Below are positions 17,305 through 26,763 of a stretch of DNA of 64,000 bases, piece after piece. The notes below the pieces were generated by a model that saw nothing but the letters and a program-made list of their open reading frames with translations, was not told where the DNA came from and made no database searches. Position 1 is the first letter of the stretch. Every line of letters starts with the position of its first letter. This stretch comes from an uncultured Candidatus Binatia bacterium (GTDB lineage: Bacteria; Desulfobacterota; Binatia; UBA9968; JAJDTQ01): NCBI GenBank assembly GCA_958295985.1, contig OY282432.1, forward strand, positions 1,921,282-1,985,281, given 5' to 3'. Both the position numbers and the translations under genes were made by a program.

Positions 17305-18501
17305 ATGGAAGAAGCGATCGCCGAGGCCGCGCCGCCGTCCAACGGTGAGCCCATCAAGATACTGGTGGTGGATGACGAAGTGGACCTCGAGACGCTGGTG
17401 CGGCAGAAGTTTCGCCGGCGCATCCGCAGGAACGAGCTGGTGTTCGATTTCGCGCACAACGGCCAGGAGGCCATCAAGAAGCTCAATGAGGACGGCGATA
17501 TCGCGATGGTCATCTCGGACATCAACATGCCCGTGATGGACGGCCTCGCGCTGCTCAAGCAACTCGATGAGACCAAGCCCAACATCCGGTCCGTGATCGT
17601 GTCCGCCTATGGCGACATGAACAACATCCGGACCGCGATGAACCGGGGGGCGTTCGATTTCGTCACCAAGCCCATCGACTTCAACGACCTCGAGATCACC
17701 ATCGACAAGACCCTGAAGCATCTGGCCCTGGTGCGCGAGGCGTTGTCCAACAGGGATCGGTTGGTGGCCCTCGGCCGTGAGCTGGACGTCGCCCGGGACA
17801 TGCAGGCGTCGGTGCTGCCCCAGAGCTTTCCCGCCACCGACCGTTACCAGACCCACGGCCTCATGGTCCCGGCCAAGGAAGTGGGCGGCGACTTCTACGA
17901 CTTCTTCGCTCTGGGGGAAGACCGGCTCGGCGTGGCCATCGGCGACGTATCGGGGAAGGGCATTCCCGCCGCGCTCTTCATGATGGCTTGCCGCACACTG
18001 CTCCGGAGCCGGGCCCTGGAGGGGGGAACGCCTCACCAGTGCCTGGACTATGTCAACGGCCTGCTGTCCGAGGACAACGAGAACTGCATGTTCGTGACCC
18101 TCTTCTACGGTGTCCTCGATGCCGCGAGCGGCGTCTTCGATTACTGCAACGGGGGGCACAATCCGCCGCGGGTCGTCCACGGGGACGGCCGGGTCGTCTC
18201 CCTGCCTACCACGCGCGACGTGGCGCTGGGCGTCCTTCCCGGCCATGAGTTCAAGCACGACACCCTCCAGCTTCAGGCCGGCGACACGCTGTTCCTGTAC
18301 ACCGACGGCGTCACCGAGGCCGAAGGCCCGGGGTCGGAGGAGTTCGGCGAAAAGCGTCTCGACGCGCTGCTGGCCGGGATCGATCAGGCCGGCTGCGAAG
18401 AGGTGTCTTCGCTCGTGCTGGATCACGTGCGGGAATTCGCCGGCGAGAACCCGCAGTCGGACGACATCACCTGCGTGGCGCTGCGCTATCACGGGAGTTA
18501 G
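17305..18501 (+). CDS. Response regulator with PP2C (RsbU/SpoIIE) phosphatase output
   Basis: 398 residues: a receiver domain (VVDDEVD acidic pocket; phospho-Asp in ISDINMPVMDG; VSAYG; VTKPIDF), a short helical linker, then a PP2C-type Ser phosphatase (VGGDFYDFF, IGDVSGKGIPAALFM, NGGHNPP, LYTDGVTEAEG, SDDITCVAL) with its metal-binding Asp residues intact. Phosphorylation of the receiver probably switches the phosphatase, which would dephosphorylate the STAS protein. I chose ATG 17305, one base after the STAS stop; an ATG at 17293 overlapping that gene is possible. The neighbouring histidine kinase is the natural candidate for its donor. Confidence 0.93.
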   Translation: MEEAIAEAAPPSNGEPIKILVVDDEVDLETLVRQKFRRRIRRNELVFDFAHNGQEAIKKLNEDGDIAMVISDINMPVMDGLALLKQLDETKPNIRSVIVSAYGDMNNIRTAMNRGAFDFVTKPIDFNDLEITIDKTLKHLALVREALSNRDRLVALGRELDVARDMQASVLPQSFPATDRYQTHGLMVPAKEVGGDFYDFFALGEDRLGVAIGDVSGKGIPAALFMMACRTLLRSRALEGGTPHQCLDYVNGLLSEDNENCMFVTLFYGVLDAASGVFDYCNGGHNPPRVVHGDGRVVSLPTTRDVALGVLPGHEFKHDTLQLQAGDTLFLYTDGVTEAEGPGSEEFGEKRLDALLAGIDQAGCEEVSSLVLDHVREFAGENPQSDDITCVALRYHGS

Positions 18502-18508
18502 GAGCTTC

Positions 18509-19711
18509 GTGTACGGTTTTGTGCGGCTCGTGCTCGCGGCGTTGCTCGTGACGATGACGTCGCCGGCTGGCGCCGCGGCGCCTGCCGCGCAAGCGCCGGC
18601 CGCGGCCAAGGCAACGCCGGGAGTCCGTCCGGACGTCGTGGAGTTCGGTCAGTCCTGCGCCCTGAGCGGGCCTGCCAGGGCCTTGGGCGAGGGGATGCGG
18701 CTGGGCATTACCGCTGCGTTCGGGGAGGTGAATCGCGATGGCGGCATCCACGGCCGGCGGTTGCGCCTCACCACCCTGGACGACCGTTACGAGCCCGAGG
18801 CGGCCATCGCCAACACCGACCGGCTCATCGACGAGAAACAGGTTTTCGCGCTCATCGGCGCAGTGGGCACGCCGACCTCCAAAGCGGCGGAGCCCATCGC
18901 CACGGAAGCGGGCGTCCCCTACGTCGGCCCCTTTACCGGCGCGGAGTTCCTGCGCGACGCGCAAGAGCGCCCCACCGTCATCAACGTACGCGCCTCCTAC
19001 TACCAGGAGACCGAAGAGATGATCGAGCGGCTCACCCGGGACCTGGGGGTGACGCGCATCGGCATCCTCTACCAGGACGACTCCTACGGCCGCGCGGGAC
19101 TTTCGGGCACGCGTCAGGCGCTTCACCGGCGCGGCATGAGGCTGGCCGCGGAGGCCACCTATCCCCGCAATACCCGGGCCGTCAAGACCGCGGTGCTGGA
19201 CCTGAGGCTCGGCAACCCCGAGGCCGTCATCATCGTCGGCGCCTATCAGCCGGTGGCGACGTTCATCAAGTGGTGCCGGCGCCTCGACTTCAATCCCGTC
19301 TTCGTGAACATCTCCTTCGTCGGCAGCTCGGCGCTGGCAAAGGCCCTGGGCTCCTCGGGCAAAGACGTCATCGTCACCCAGGTGGTGCCCTTTCCCCATG
19401 ACAGGCGGGTCCCCGTCGTCGCCCAATACCATGAGGCGCTTCGCGCCGTCGCCCCCAACGCGGCGCCCGGCTTCGTTTCCCTGGAGGGATACCTGACGGG
19501 ACGGGTGGCCGTGGAGGCGCTGCGTCGGGCGGGGCCCGATCCCACCCGCACGGGTTTGGTTGCCGCGCTTCAAAAGGCCGGCGCCCTGGACCTCGGCGGC
19601 TTCACGCTGCTCTATGGGGAGTCCGACAACCAGGGCTCCGATCGGGTGTACCTGACCGTGATCGACGACTCCGAGCGGTTTCGTTCGATCCGGCGTTTGG
19701 AGCGACCTTGA
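18509..19711 (+). CDS. Branched-chain amino acid/amide-type substrate-binding protein
   Basis: 400-residue periplasmic binding protein of the LivJ/UrtA class (Peripla_BP_6). GTG 18509 follows TTAGGAG and begins a signal peptide (VYGFVRLVLAALLVTM, cleaved about AGAAA). Landmarks: FGQSCALSGPARALGEGM, VNRDGGIHGRRL, GAVGTPTSKAAEPIA, and RIGILYQDDSYGRAG. No liv-type permease or ATPase genes are adjacent; instead its stop overlaps the start of a histidine kinase. This suggests a ligand-presenting sensor subunit rather than an importer (inference). Confidence 0.88.
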   Translation: MYGFVRLVLAALLVTMTSPAGAAAPAAQAPAAAKATPGVRPDVVEFGQSCALSGPARALGEGMRLGITAAFGEVNRDGGIHGRRLRLTTLDDRYEPEAAIANTDRLIDEKQVFALIGAVGTPTSKAAEPIATEAGVPYVGPFTGAEFLRDAQERPTVINVRASYYQETEEMIERLTRDLGVTRIGILYQDDSYGRAGLSGTRQALHRRGMRLAAEATYPRNTRAVKTAVLDLRLGNPEAVIIVGAYQPVATFIKWCRRLDFNPVFVNISFVGSSALAKALGSSGKDVIVTQVVPFPHDRRVPVVAQYHEALRAVAPNAAPGFVSLEGYLTGRVAVEALRRAGPDPTRTGLVAALQKAGALDLGGFTLLYGESDNQGSDRVYLTVIDDSERFRSIRRLERP

Positions 19712-21873
19712 GTCTCGCGCGCCTTCTGAAGCGGGTCGAGAGCTGGCGCATCGGCCTCGGTATCAAGATGTACTCCGCTTTCGGCGCGGGAGTGCTGCTG
19801 ATGCTTGCGGCCAGCGCGGTGGCCCTGGTGTCCTTCGGGGTCGTGAGTCGTTCGCAGCGCCACATCACCGAGCAGAGCGTGCCCAGCCTGGTGGCGGCCA
19901 TCCGGGCGGCGCAGCAGAGCTCGGCTCTCGTCAACGCGGCGCCTCGTCTCGTTTCCGCCTCGTCCGCAGCGGAGCTCGCTCAGGTCAAGGCGGCCGTCGC
20001 CAGGGACAAGGGGCTGCTCAACAAGCTGATCGAGGAGCTCCGGGCGCGGGAGTCCCTGGAGAATCAGGAACAGGCGCGCACGCTCCGGTCCCTTTCCGAC
20101 GCCCTTGCCGCGACCTTGGAAAAGATCGAGCAATCATCCTCGCGACGGCGGGAGATCCAACGCCGTCTGAACGCCCGGGAGGCCGAGATCCCGGTCATGA
20201 CCCGGCAGGTCGATCGCATACTGGTCCCCGAGATCGACGACCAGGCGTTCTTTCTCGCCACCGGTCTGAGGGAGATCGGCGACCTCCCCGCGCCTCCTGC
20301 CGAGCGCACCTCCTACGCGGAGTTGGTGCGTTATCGGGACCTGCTGACGCTGCACACCCAGGCGAACCTCGCCGCCAGGCTGCTCGCGGAAGCCGCGGTG
20401 CTGAACGACCGGAAACTGGTTCAGCCCATCCGGGAGCGCTACAACGCCGCGGTCGGCTCTTTCGAGCGCGCGTTTCGATCTTCCGAGCACCACGCTTCTC
20501 CCACCCGGATGCTCGACTTCGAGTTCGAGCAGCTCAAATCGCTGGGACACGGCGCCGAGGGGATTTTCGGCCTTCAGGAAGCCAAGTTGAGAGAAGTGGA
20601 TCTGGAGGCCCGCTACATCGAGGAGAACCGGGCCACCGCGGCCGGACTGCTGGCGACCATGGACCGGGTGGTGGCGGTGGCGGACCGGCAGGCGGAGGAG
20701 GCCAGCCGGGCCTCCTCCTCAGCCGTGAGCACCGGCATGGTGGTGCTGATGGTGCTCAACGCGTTCAACATCATCGGCGCGGTGGTGCTCGGGTGGATCT
20801 TCGTCGGCCGCCACCTGATCCGGCGCCTGACCGGATTGGCCGCTTCCATGCGTTCCATGGCCGAGGGCAACCTCGAGGTCCCGGTGGAGGTTCGAGGCAA
20901 CGACGAGGTGACCGACATGGCGGAGGCGCTGGAAGTGTTCCGGCGCCACGCCCTGGAAGTGCAGCGGCTCAACCTGGTGGAGAAGCTCGCGGACGAGCTG
21001 AAGGAGAAGAACGCAGAGCTGGAGCAAACGCTCAAGGACCTGAAGACGGCTCAGCACCAGGTGATCATGCAGGAGAAGCTGGCTTCGCTGGGACAGCTTA
21101 CCGCGGGTATCGCCCATGAGATCAAGAATCCCCTCAATTTCGTGAACAACTTCTCCGAGGTTTCCGGCGAGTTGATCGAGGAGGCGCGGGAGGTGCTGGG
21201 CGAGATCGGTGAACAGGTTCCCGAGGACGCGCGTGACGAGATCGGGGGGATCCTCGACGACCTGACCGCCAACCTCCAGAAGATCAACCAGCACGGCAAG
21301 CGCGCCGACGGCATCGTCCACAGCATGCTGGAGCACTCGCGCAGCCAGTCCGGCGAACGCCGCGCGGTGGATCTGAACGCGCTGCTCAAGCAGTACGCCG
21401 ATCTCGCCTACCACGCCATGCGCGCCAAGGACCAGCAGTTCAACCTGACGTGGGAAGAGGATCTCGATGCCGGGATGGGCGAGGTCGAGGTCGTGCCCCA
21501 GGACTTGAGCCGTGTCTTCCTCAACCTGATCACCAACGCCTGTCAGGCGACCCTCGAGCGGGTCAGGAACTCCGACGGCGATTATGACCCGAGGATACGG
21601 TTGTCGAGCAAGCGTGAAGACCGGCAGGCCGAGTTCCGCATCAGGGACAACGGCCCGGGAATCCCGCAGGACATGATCAAGAAGATCTTCGAGCCCTTCG
21701 TCACCACCAAGCCCACGGGGGAAGGCACCGGACTGGGTCTGTCGCTGTCCCAGGACATCGTGGCCCAGCACGGGGGCGTCATGGGCGTCGAGTCGGAACC
21801 GGGCTCGTTCACGGAGTTCTGGATCACCCTCCCCATCCCCGAACCGGCACAGACCGGCCAGCAGAGCGCCTGA
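19708..21873 (+). CDS. Membrane sensor histidine kinase (HAMP-HisKA-HATPase)
   Basis: 721 residues from a TTG at 19708 overlapping the previous stop (TTGA) with GGAG upstream; ATG 19768 is the fallback. TM1 is about residues 26-48, then a ~295-residue, largely helical periplasmic region rich in Glu/Arg, TM2 about 343-368, a HAMP domain, a coiled coil (ELKEKNAELEQTLKDL), the H box GIAHEIKNPLNFV with phospho-acceptor His ~470, N box FLNLITNACQA and G boxes DNGPGIP and GTGLGLSLS. Likely phosphorylates the receiver-PP2C protein and is controlled by the binding protein encoded just upstream; both are inferences from gene order. Confidence 0.93.
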   Translation: MSLARLLKRVESWRIGLGIKMYSAFGAGVLLMLAASAVALVSFGVVSRSQRHITEQSVPSLVAAIRAAQQSSALVNAAPRLVSASSAAELAQVKAAVARDKGLLNKLIEELRARESLENQEQARTLRSLSDALAATLEKIEQSSSRRREIQRRLNAREAEIPVMTRQVDRILVPEIDDQAFFLATGLREIGDLPAPPAERTSYAELVRYRDLLTLHTQANLAARLLAEAAVLNDRKLVQPIRERYNAAVGSFERAFRSSEHHASPTRMLDFEFEQLKSLGHGAEGIFGLQEAKLREVDLEARYIEENRATAAGLLATMDRVVAVADRQAEEASRASSSAVSTGMVVLMVLNAFNIIGAVVLGWIFVGRHLIRRLTGLAASMRSMAEGNLEVPVEVRGNDEVTDMAEALEVFRRHALEVQRLNLVEKLADELKEKNAELEQTLKDLKTAQHQVIMQEKLASLGQLTAGIAHEIKNPLNFVNNFSEVSGELIEEAREVLGEIGEQVPEDARDEIGGILDDLTANLQKINQHGKRADGIVHSMLEHSRSQSGERRAVDLNALLKQYADLAYHAMRAKDQQFNLTWEEDLDAGMGEVEVVPQDLSRVFLNLITNACQATLERVRNSDGDYDPRIRLSSKREDRQAEFRIRDNGPGIPQDMIKKIFEPFVTTKPTGEGTGLGLSLSQDIVAQHGGVMGVESEPGSFTEFWITLPIPEPAQTGQQSA

Positions 21874-21877
21874 CAAC

Positions 21878-21909
21878 CGAGCGGCCCGTCGCATGGACCA
21901 GGCCGCTCG
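21878..21909. terminator. Hairpin between convergent kinase and amt genes
   Basis: A 9-base arm (CGAGCGGCC, 21878-21886) pairs perfectly with 21901-21909 across a 14-base loop, just past the kinase stop. No T-run follows. Position between convergent genes supports a terminator role. Confidence 0.5.
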
Positions 21910-21938
21910 CTGCCGGCGCGCCGGGCGGGCAGGCCCGC

Positions 21939-23354
21939 TCAGCTTTGGCTGCGGAGTGCGTCCGCGTCGTCAGGGTCGGGCATCACCACGAACTCGGGGT
22001 AGGCTTCGATGCCGAGTTCCCCCGCGTCCTGGCCGAGCTCTTCGACCACGTGCGAGACCCGCACCTCCATGACCTGCTTCAGCCCCAGCCACACGAGCCA
22101 CGAGGTCGCGAAAACGAACGCGCCGATGGCAAGCACCCCGACGAGTTGGACGCCGAAGTGGCCCCCGGCAACGATGCAGGCGGCCAGCGTACCCCATATC
22201 CCGGCGAACAGATGCACCGGAATCGCGCCCACGACGTCGTCCACCTTGAGGAGATCCAGCAGCCGCATGCCGCAGACGCAGATGGCCCCGCCGACGGCGC
22301 CGACGATCACCGCCCAGATGTGAACGCCGAAGTCGGGCCCGGCGGTAACGGACACGAGACCCGCGAGGGCGCCGTTGAGGCCCGCAAGCAGGTCGATGCG
22401 CCCGAGGATGGGCCGCGCGATGACGAGGGCCACGATGAACCCGGCGGCGCCCGCGAGGTTGGTGTTGACCAGCAGATGGCTGATGGCGATGGCGTCCGCG
22501 GCGCTGCCCAATGCGAGCTGCGATCCGCCGTTGAAGCCGAACCAGCCGAACCACAGGATGAAGACCCCCAGCGTCAGGATGGGGATGTTGGAAGGGGGCG
22601 TCGGCTTGACGCTGCCGTCGGCGCGGAACTTGCCGCGTCTCGGCCCCACCACCAGGGCGCCCGCCAGGGCCGCCCACCCGCCGGTGGAATGGACGATGGT
22701 GGAACCGGCGAAGTCCTTGAACTCCATGGCGCCAAGCCATCCGCCGCCCCAGGTCCAGGCGCCGACGATGGGATAGATGACGGCCGTCAGGATGGCGATG
22801 AAGACGAAGAAGGTCCAGAGCTTCACCCGCTCCGCCAGCGCGCCGGAGACGATGGACGCGGTGGTGGCCACGAAGACCATCTGAAAGAACCAGTCCGACA
22901 TGGTGGCATAGTCGGCTTTGAGGACCGCCTCCCTGGCCTGCTCCTGGCCCGCCAGCAAGGCGGCCTCGTCGGCAGTGGGCCCGTAGAAGAAAGTGACGGT
23001 GCCGATGAAGCTGCCGACGTCCACGTACATGAGGTTGTAGCCGATGAAGAAGTACATCAGCCCCGCGATGGAGTAGAGGCCGACGTTTTTGAGGCAGATC
23101 ATGGAGACGTTCTTCGTCCGCACCAGACCCGACTCCAGCATGGTGAAGCCCGCGCACATCCACATCACCAGGGCGCCCCAGATGAGGAACGAGAAGGTGT
23201 TCAGGACGAATTGCAGCTCCTTGTCGACGGCGGCGTCCGCGGCGGTGGCCAACCAGAAAAAGCCCAGTGCCGCGACAAGTCCGCCGGCCGCGGCCAAGCG
23301 GCCGAAGTGCCCGCCGACGCCGGAAACCCTTGTGGAAAAACCGTATTTGTTCAT
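21939..23354 (-). CDS. amt: Ammonium transporter
   Basis: Amt/Rh-family channel of the inner membrane, 471 residues. Start ATG 23354 (MNKYGFSTRV) has GGAGGTG at good spacing. A cleavable signal-like first helix precedes the 11 core helices; the frame continues upstream without conserved sequence. Diagnostic parts: FMLESGLVRTKN in the early helices, STGGWAALAGAL with the first pore His region, FNGGSQLAL, and VDDVVGAIPVHLFAGIWG with the second pore His. It follows glnA by 57 bases on the same strand, joining ammonium uptake with assimilation. No PII (glnK) gene is next to it, which is unusual for amt. Confidence 0.94.
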   Translation of the reverse strand: MNKYGFSTRVSGVGGHFGRLAAAGGLVAALGFFWLATAADAAVDKELQFVLNTFSFLIWGALVMWMCAGFTMLESGLVRTKNVSMICLKNVGLYSIAGLMYFFIGYNLMYVDVGSFIGTVTFFYGPTADEAALLAGQEQAREAVLKADYATMSDWFFQMVFVATTASIVSGALAERVKLWTFFVFIAILTAVIYPIVGAWTWGGGWLGAMEFKDFAGSTIVHSTGGWAALAGALVVGPRRGKFRADGSVKPTPPSNIPILTLGVFILWFGWFGFNGGSQLALGSAADAIAISHLLVNTNLAGAAGFIVALVIARPILGRIDLLAGLNGALAGLVSVTAGPDFGVHIWAVIVGAVGGAICVCGMRLLDLLKVDDVVGAIPVHLFAGIWGTLAACIVAGGHFGVQLVGVLAIGAFVFATSWLVWLGLKQVMEVRVSHVVEELGQDAGELGIEAYPEFVVMPDPDDADALRSQS

Positions 23355-23411
23355 GCTTGCGGCACCTCCGGTTTCATCGAATTTCGTCTGCCGTTCTTTC
23401 GTCTGCAAGTC

Positions 23412-24827
23412 TTAGATGTGGAAGTAATGGAAGAACTCCGCGGGGACGGGGTGGAGAAAGACGTCCCTCGATTCCTGGTTCTTGAACGCGATGTACTGGT
23501 CGATGACGTCCTGCGTGAAGACGCCGCCCTCGAGCAGGTAGCCGTGGTCCGCGCCCAGGGCCGCCACCGCTTCCTCCATGGAGGTGGGAACGGAGGGAAT
23601 CCCGGCCGCTTCCTCGGGAGAGAGCTCGTAGATGTCTGCATCGGTGGGGTCGCCGGGGTCGATGCGGTTCAGGATGCCGTCGAGGCCCGCCATCAACATG
23701 GCCGAAAAGGCCAGGTAGGCGTTGGCGGAGGGGTCGGGCGGCCGGAACTCGATCCGCTTGCTGGCTGCCGAGGTCTCGTACGTGGGGATGCGGACCGCGG
23801 CGGAGCGGTTGCGCGCCGAGTAGGCCAGGTAGACCGGCGCCTCGAAGCCGGGGACCAGCCGCTTGTAGGAATTGGTGGTGGGGGCGCAAAACGCGAGCAG
23901 CGACGGGCTGTGCTTCAGCAGGCCGCCGATGTAGTATCGCGCCAGGTCCGACAACTGGGCGTAACCGCCGGCATCGTAGAAGAGCGGCGTATCGCCGAGC
24001 CAGAGCGACTGATGCACGTGCATGCCGCTGCCGTTGTCGCCGAACAGGGGCTTGGGCATGAACGTGGCCGACTTGCCGTGGGCCTTGGCCACGTTGCGCA
24101 CGATGTGCTTGTACCACTGGCTCTCGTCGGCCTTTTGGCGCAACGTCTTGAAGCGGGTCGCGATCTCGCTCTGGCCGCCCGTCGCCACCTCGTGGTGATG
24201 GATTTCGAATTCGAGGCCGACCTGATTCATCTTCTCCGCCATCTCCCAGCGCAGGTCCGCGAGCTTGTCGAACGGTGGAATCGGGGAATAGCCTTGCTTG
24301 GGCGGGATCTTGTAGCCGAGGTTGCGGTCGTCCTCTTCCCGGGAGGAGTTCCAGTCGGCTTCGTCGGAGTCGACGATGTGGAACGACGAGTTGATCTTGA
24401 GGCCGAAGCGCACGTTCTCGAACACGAAGAACTCCAGCTCGGGACCGAAGAACGCCTTGTCGGCGATGCCGGAGGCCACGAGATGGGCTTCTGCCTTGGT
24501 GGCCACGTAGCGCGGATCGCGGGTGTAGCGATCGCCGGTCACCGGGTCGACCACGTCGCAGATGAGCTTGAGCGAGGGCGCCGATTCCACCGGATCGATC
24601 CGGGCCGAGTCAAGGTCCGGAACCAGCAGCATGTCGGACTGGTCAATGGACTGGAAGCCGCGCAGGCTGGAGCCGTCAAAGCCCTGGCCGCGCTCGACGA
24701 GGCTTTCCTTCACGCTGGAAGGGGGTATCGAAAAGTGTTGCCACCGCCCGATGAGGTCGGTGACGAGGAGGTCGACACGCCTTACGTCGTTGTCCGATAT
24801 CAGTTTCTGTACATCCTCAAGCGTCAT
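23412..24827 (-). CDS. glnA: Type I glutamine synthetase
   Basis: ATP-dependent formation of glutamine from glutamate and ammonium; cytoplasmic dodecamer. 471 residues from ATG 24827 with AAGGAG upstream. Seen: beta-grasp N-domain, GFDGSSLRGF, FGPELEFFVFE and SGMHVHQSL metal-site blocks, NRSAAVRIP, and a Tyr in DIYELSPEE at the place of the adenylylated Tyr of GSI-beta enzymes, so control by GlnE-type adenylylation is likely. Co-oriented with amt downstream and with the ATP-grasp/alpha-E/transglutaminase genes upstream. Confidence 0.96.
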   Translation of the reverse strand: MTLEDVQKLISDNDVRRVDLLVTDLIGRWQHFSIPPSSVKESLVERGQGFDGSSLRGFQSIDQSDMLLVPDLDSARIDPVESAPSLKLICDVVDPVTGDRYTRDPRYVATKAEAHLVASGIADKAFFGPELEFFVFENVRFGLKINSSFHIVDSDEADWNSSREEDDRNLGYKIPPKQGYSPIPPFDKLADLRWEMAEKMNQVGLEFEIHHHEVATGGQSEIATRFKTLRQKADESQWYKHIVRNVAKAHGKSATFMPKPLFGDNGSGMHVHQSLWLGDTPLFYDAGGYAQLSDLARYYIGGLLKHSPSLLAFCAPTTNSYKRLVPGFEAPVYLAYSARNRSAAVRIPTYETSAASKRIEFRPPDPSANAYLAFSAMLMAGLDGILNRIDPGDPTDADIYELSPEEAAGIPSVPTSMEEAVAALGADHGYLLEGGVFTQDVIDQYIAFKNQESRDVFLHPVPAEFFHYFHI

Positions 24828-24906
24828 GATGCTTCTCCTTGAATCCGTTGCTCCAGCCTGTTCCTCTGTTTTCCCCTCTAACCCTCTAAGTATCAGAGTT
24901 GGCGCC

Positions 24907-25779
24907 TTATCGCATAACCGAAGCCTCCTCCCCGATTCGCTCGATGGCCACCTCAGTCTCGAGCATCGAACCCCCGGCCCCGTGAAAGACGCCCCGGGCC
25001 GGCGGGACATCGGCATAGTCCCTCCCGACCGCTACCCGGATGTGACGCTCGTCTGCTGCGGTATCGTTGGTGGGGTCGAACCCGCTCCAGCCGACGCCCG
25101 GGAACCAGCATTCCACCCACGCGTGGCTCTCGCATTGCGCCACTCCGCCGGCGGGAGGTCCGAGGTAACCCGACACGTAGCGGCACGGGATCCCCCAGCC
25201 GCGCAGGATGGCGGTCATCACGTGGGCGTAGTCCTGGCACACGCCGCGGCCGGTCTCGATAATCCGGTCGATGGGGGAATCGACCCGGGTTTCGCCCGGA
25301 GCGTACTCCAACACCCGGTGAAGCCTGGCGCAAAGATCCCTCGCGCTCGCCAGCGGATCATCGCCCGGCGCGATATCATGCATCGCCTGGAACCGGTCCA
25401 GAGCCGGGGTCCGGCCGGCAAAGTGGCTGGGGTGAACCATCGGCCACAACTCGACGGTCTCGACGGCGCTTTGAAGCGCCTCCCATGCTCCGGGGCCCAA
25501 CCGCTCCGGCGTCGATGCCAACGGTCCCACCTCCACCACGGAGCGGGCGGTAATGCTGAGACGCTCGTGGTTGCGGGGGCGGTCCAGGAAATGCCCGGTG
25601 TTGCCGAAGGAATCGATGAACTCGAACAGCGCGCCGTCCGGGTCGGTGTGAACGGAGAACTCCCGGAGCAACTGGGCACGGTCGCGGACCGGACACACGT
25701 ACAGTGTCATCACCGAGTCCTGCGCCGGCTCGGCGTACTCGAAACGCAGGTTGTGCTCGATGGCATAGGTGAAGATCAC
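24907..25779 (-). CDS. Transglutaminase-like cysteine protease family protein
   Basis: 290 residues; the GTG start at 25779 overlaps the preceding stop (GTGA). The N-terminal ~150 residues are the beta-rich Bact_transglu_N domain; the C-terminal half is the papain-like core. Catalytic Cys lies in GRGVCQDYAHVM, His in CESHAWVECWFPG, and Asp in FDPTND, all in order and spacing for an active enzyme. Homologues are regularly encoded with alpha-E and circularly permuted ATP-grasp proteins, in a set proposed to make and cut amide bonds on peptides (Iyer and colleagues). Substrate unknown. Confidence 0.92.
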   Translation of the reverse strand: MIFTYAIEHNLRFEYAEPAQDSVMTLYVCPVRDRAQLLREFSVHTDPDGALFEFIDSFGNTGHFLDRPRNHERLSITARSVVEVGPLASTPERLGPGAWEALQSAVETVELWPMVHPSHFAGRTPALDRFQAMHDIAPGDDPLASARDLCARLHRVLEYAPGETRVDSPIDRIIETGRGVCQDYAHVMTAILRGWGIPCRYVSGYLGPPAGGVAQCESHAWVECWFPGVGWSGFDPTNDTAADERHIRVAVGRDYADVPPARGVFHGAGGSMLETEVAIERIGEEASVMR

Positions 25780-26756
25780 GTTGCAAGCCCTTCGGCCGGG
25801 GAATGGGTTACGTAGGCGGCCATGGTCAGGAGATGGAGCGTCCGGCCGTCGTTTTCCAGCGAGCGGAAGAAGTCGCCCGCCTCCGCGTCTTCCGACGGGC
25901 CGGTGGGTTTCATCTCGACCGCGGCCGTCAGGCGCAGCGCCATCCGGTGGGGCGGCGCCAGCGGGTACCGGGCGCCCACGGGATCGATACCCGCGAGCAG
26001 CTCTTCGATGCGCCGGATCGAGAAGCGCAACGAGCGGGGAAGCTCCGGGTCCTGGGTGAGCAGGCCGAGGACTTCTTCCCGGCGGACGTTCGTCGAGTGG
26101 CGTCGACAGTACACTTCGTAGGCGCCGCACACCCGCAGCAGGTCGGCCCACGAGAGCGCGCTGGCGGCGTGGTCCTCGCGGCCGAACTCGACCCAGGAGG
26201 CGAGCAGCACGGCCTGATGCTGCACCCGTTCGATGAACCGGCCCAACTCCAGAAAGCGCCACGCTTCGTCCCGCGGCATGGCCGCGTCCACGACCCCGGC
26301 GAACAGCCGCAACCGCTCGATGGCCTCGTTCACCAGGGCGGCCGGCGCCTTGGCCCACGCTTCGCTGAAGTCGCTGTCCCGGATCCAGAGGCAACCCTGG
26401 TTGAGGCAGGTCCACACCGACAGCGGCAACTGCGCCCGCACGCGTTGGCCGTTTTCGCGTCCGCGCTCCCAGCACGAAAGCAGGGAGTCCGGATTGGCGC
26501 TCTCTTCGACGAGGTTTCCGGCAAGCGTGTAGGCGTCGGGTATGACCGCGGTCTCGGCCTCGTCGCCGCTCGCCGTGGCCCCCACCGGGGGCTGTCCGAG
26601 AACGTGGTACACGGCCTGCCAACCCAGCGTCAGCTCGTCCGCGGGCCGGTCGGCGAGCCGGTTGAGCTGGAACCGGAGAAGCCGGGCGGTGTGCTCGATG
26701 CGCTCGACGTGACGGCCCAGCCAGTAGAACTCCGCGGCTATCCGCGCCAACATCAT
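25776..26756 (-). CDS. Alpha-E domain protein
   Basis: 326 residues, all-helical; the open frame extends further upstream inside the neighbouring gene, but homology starts at MMLARIAAEFYWLGRHVER, so I place the start at 26756, eight bases after the ATP-grasp stop and preceded by GAGG. The N-terminal ARxAxxxYWLGRxxER motif is the family signature. Another E-R pair lies in LGRFIERVQHQ. No biochemical function is established; the family almost always accompanies a circularly permuted ATP-grasp and a transglutaminase, as here. Confidence 0.9.
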   Translation of the reverse strand: MMLARIAAEFYWLGRHVERIEHTARLLRFQLNRLADRPADELTLGWQAVYHVLGQPPVGATASGDEAETAVIPDAYTLAGNLVEESANPDSLLSCWERGRENGQRVRAQLPLSVWTCLNQGCLWIRDSDFSEAWAKAPAALVNEAIERLRLFAGVVDAAMPRDEAWRFLELGRFIERVQHQAVLLASWVEFGREDHAASALSWADLLRVCGAYEVYCRRHSTNVRREEVLGLLTQDPELPRSLRFSIRRIEELLAGIDPVGARYPLAPPHRMALRLTAAVEMKPTGPSEDAEAGDFFRSLENDGRTLHLLTMAAYVTHSPAEGLAT

Positions 26757-26763
26757 CCTGACC

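Noticed and set aside
21945-24842. A 965-codon open frame on the plus strand
   Set aside because: Antisense to amt and glnA; same mirror-frame composition.
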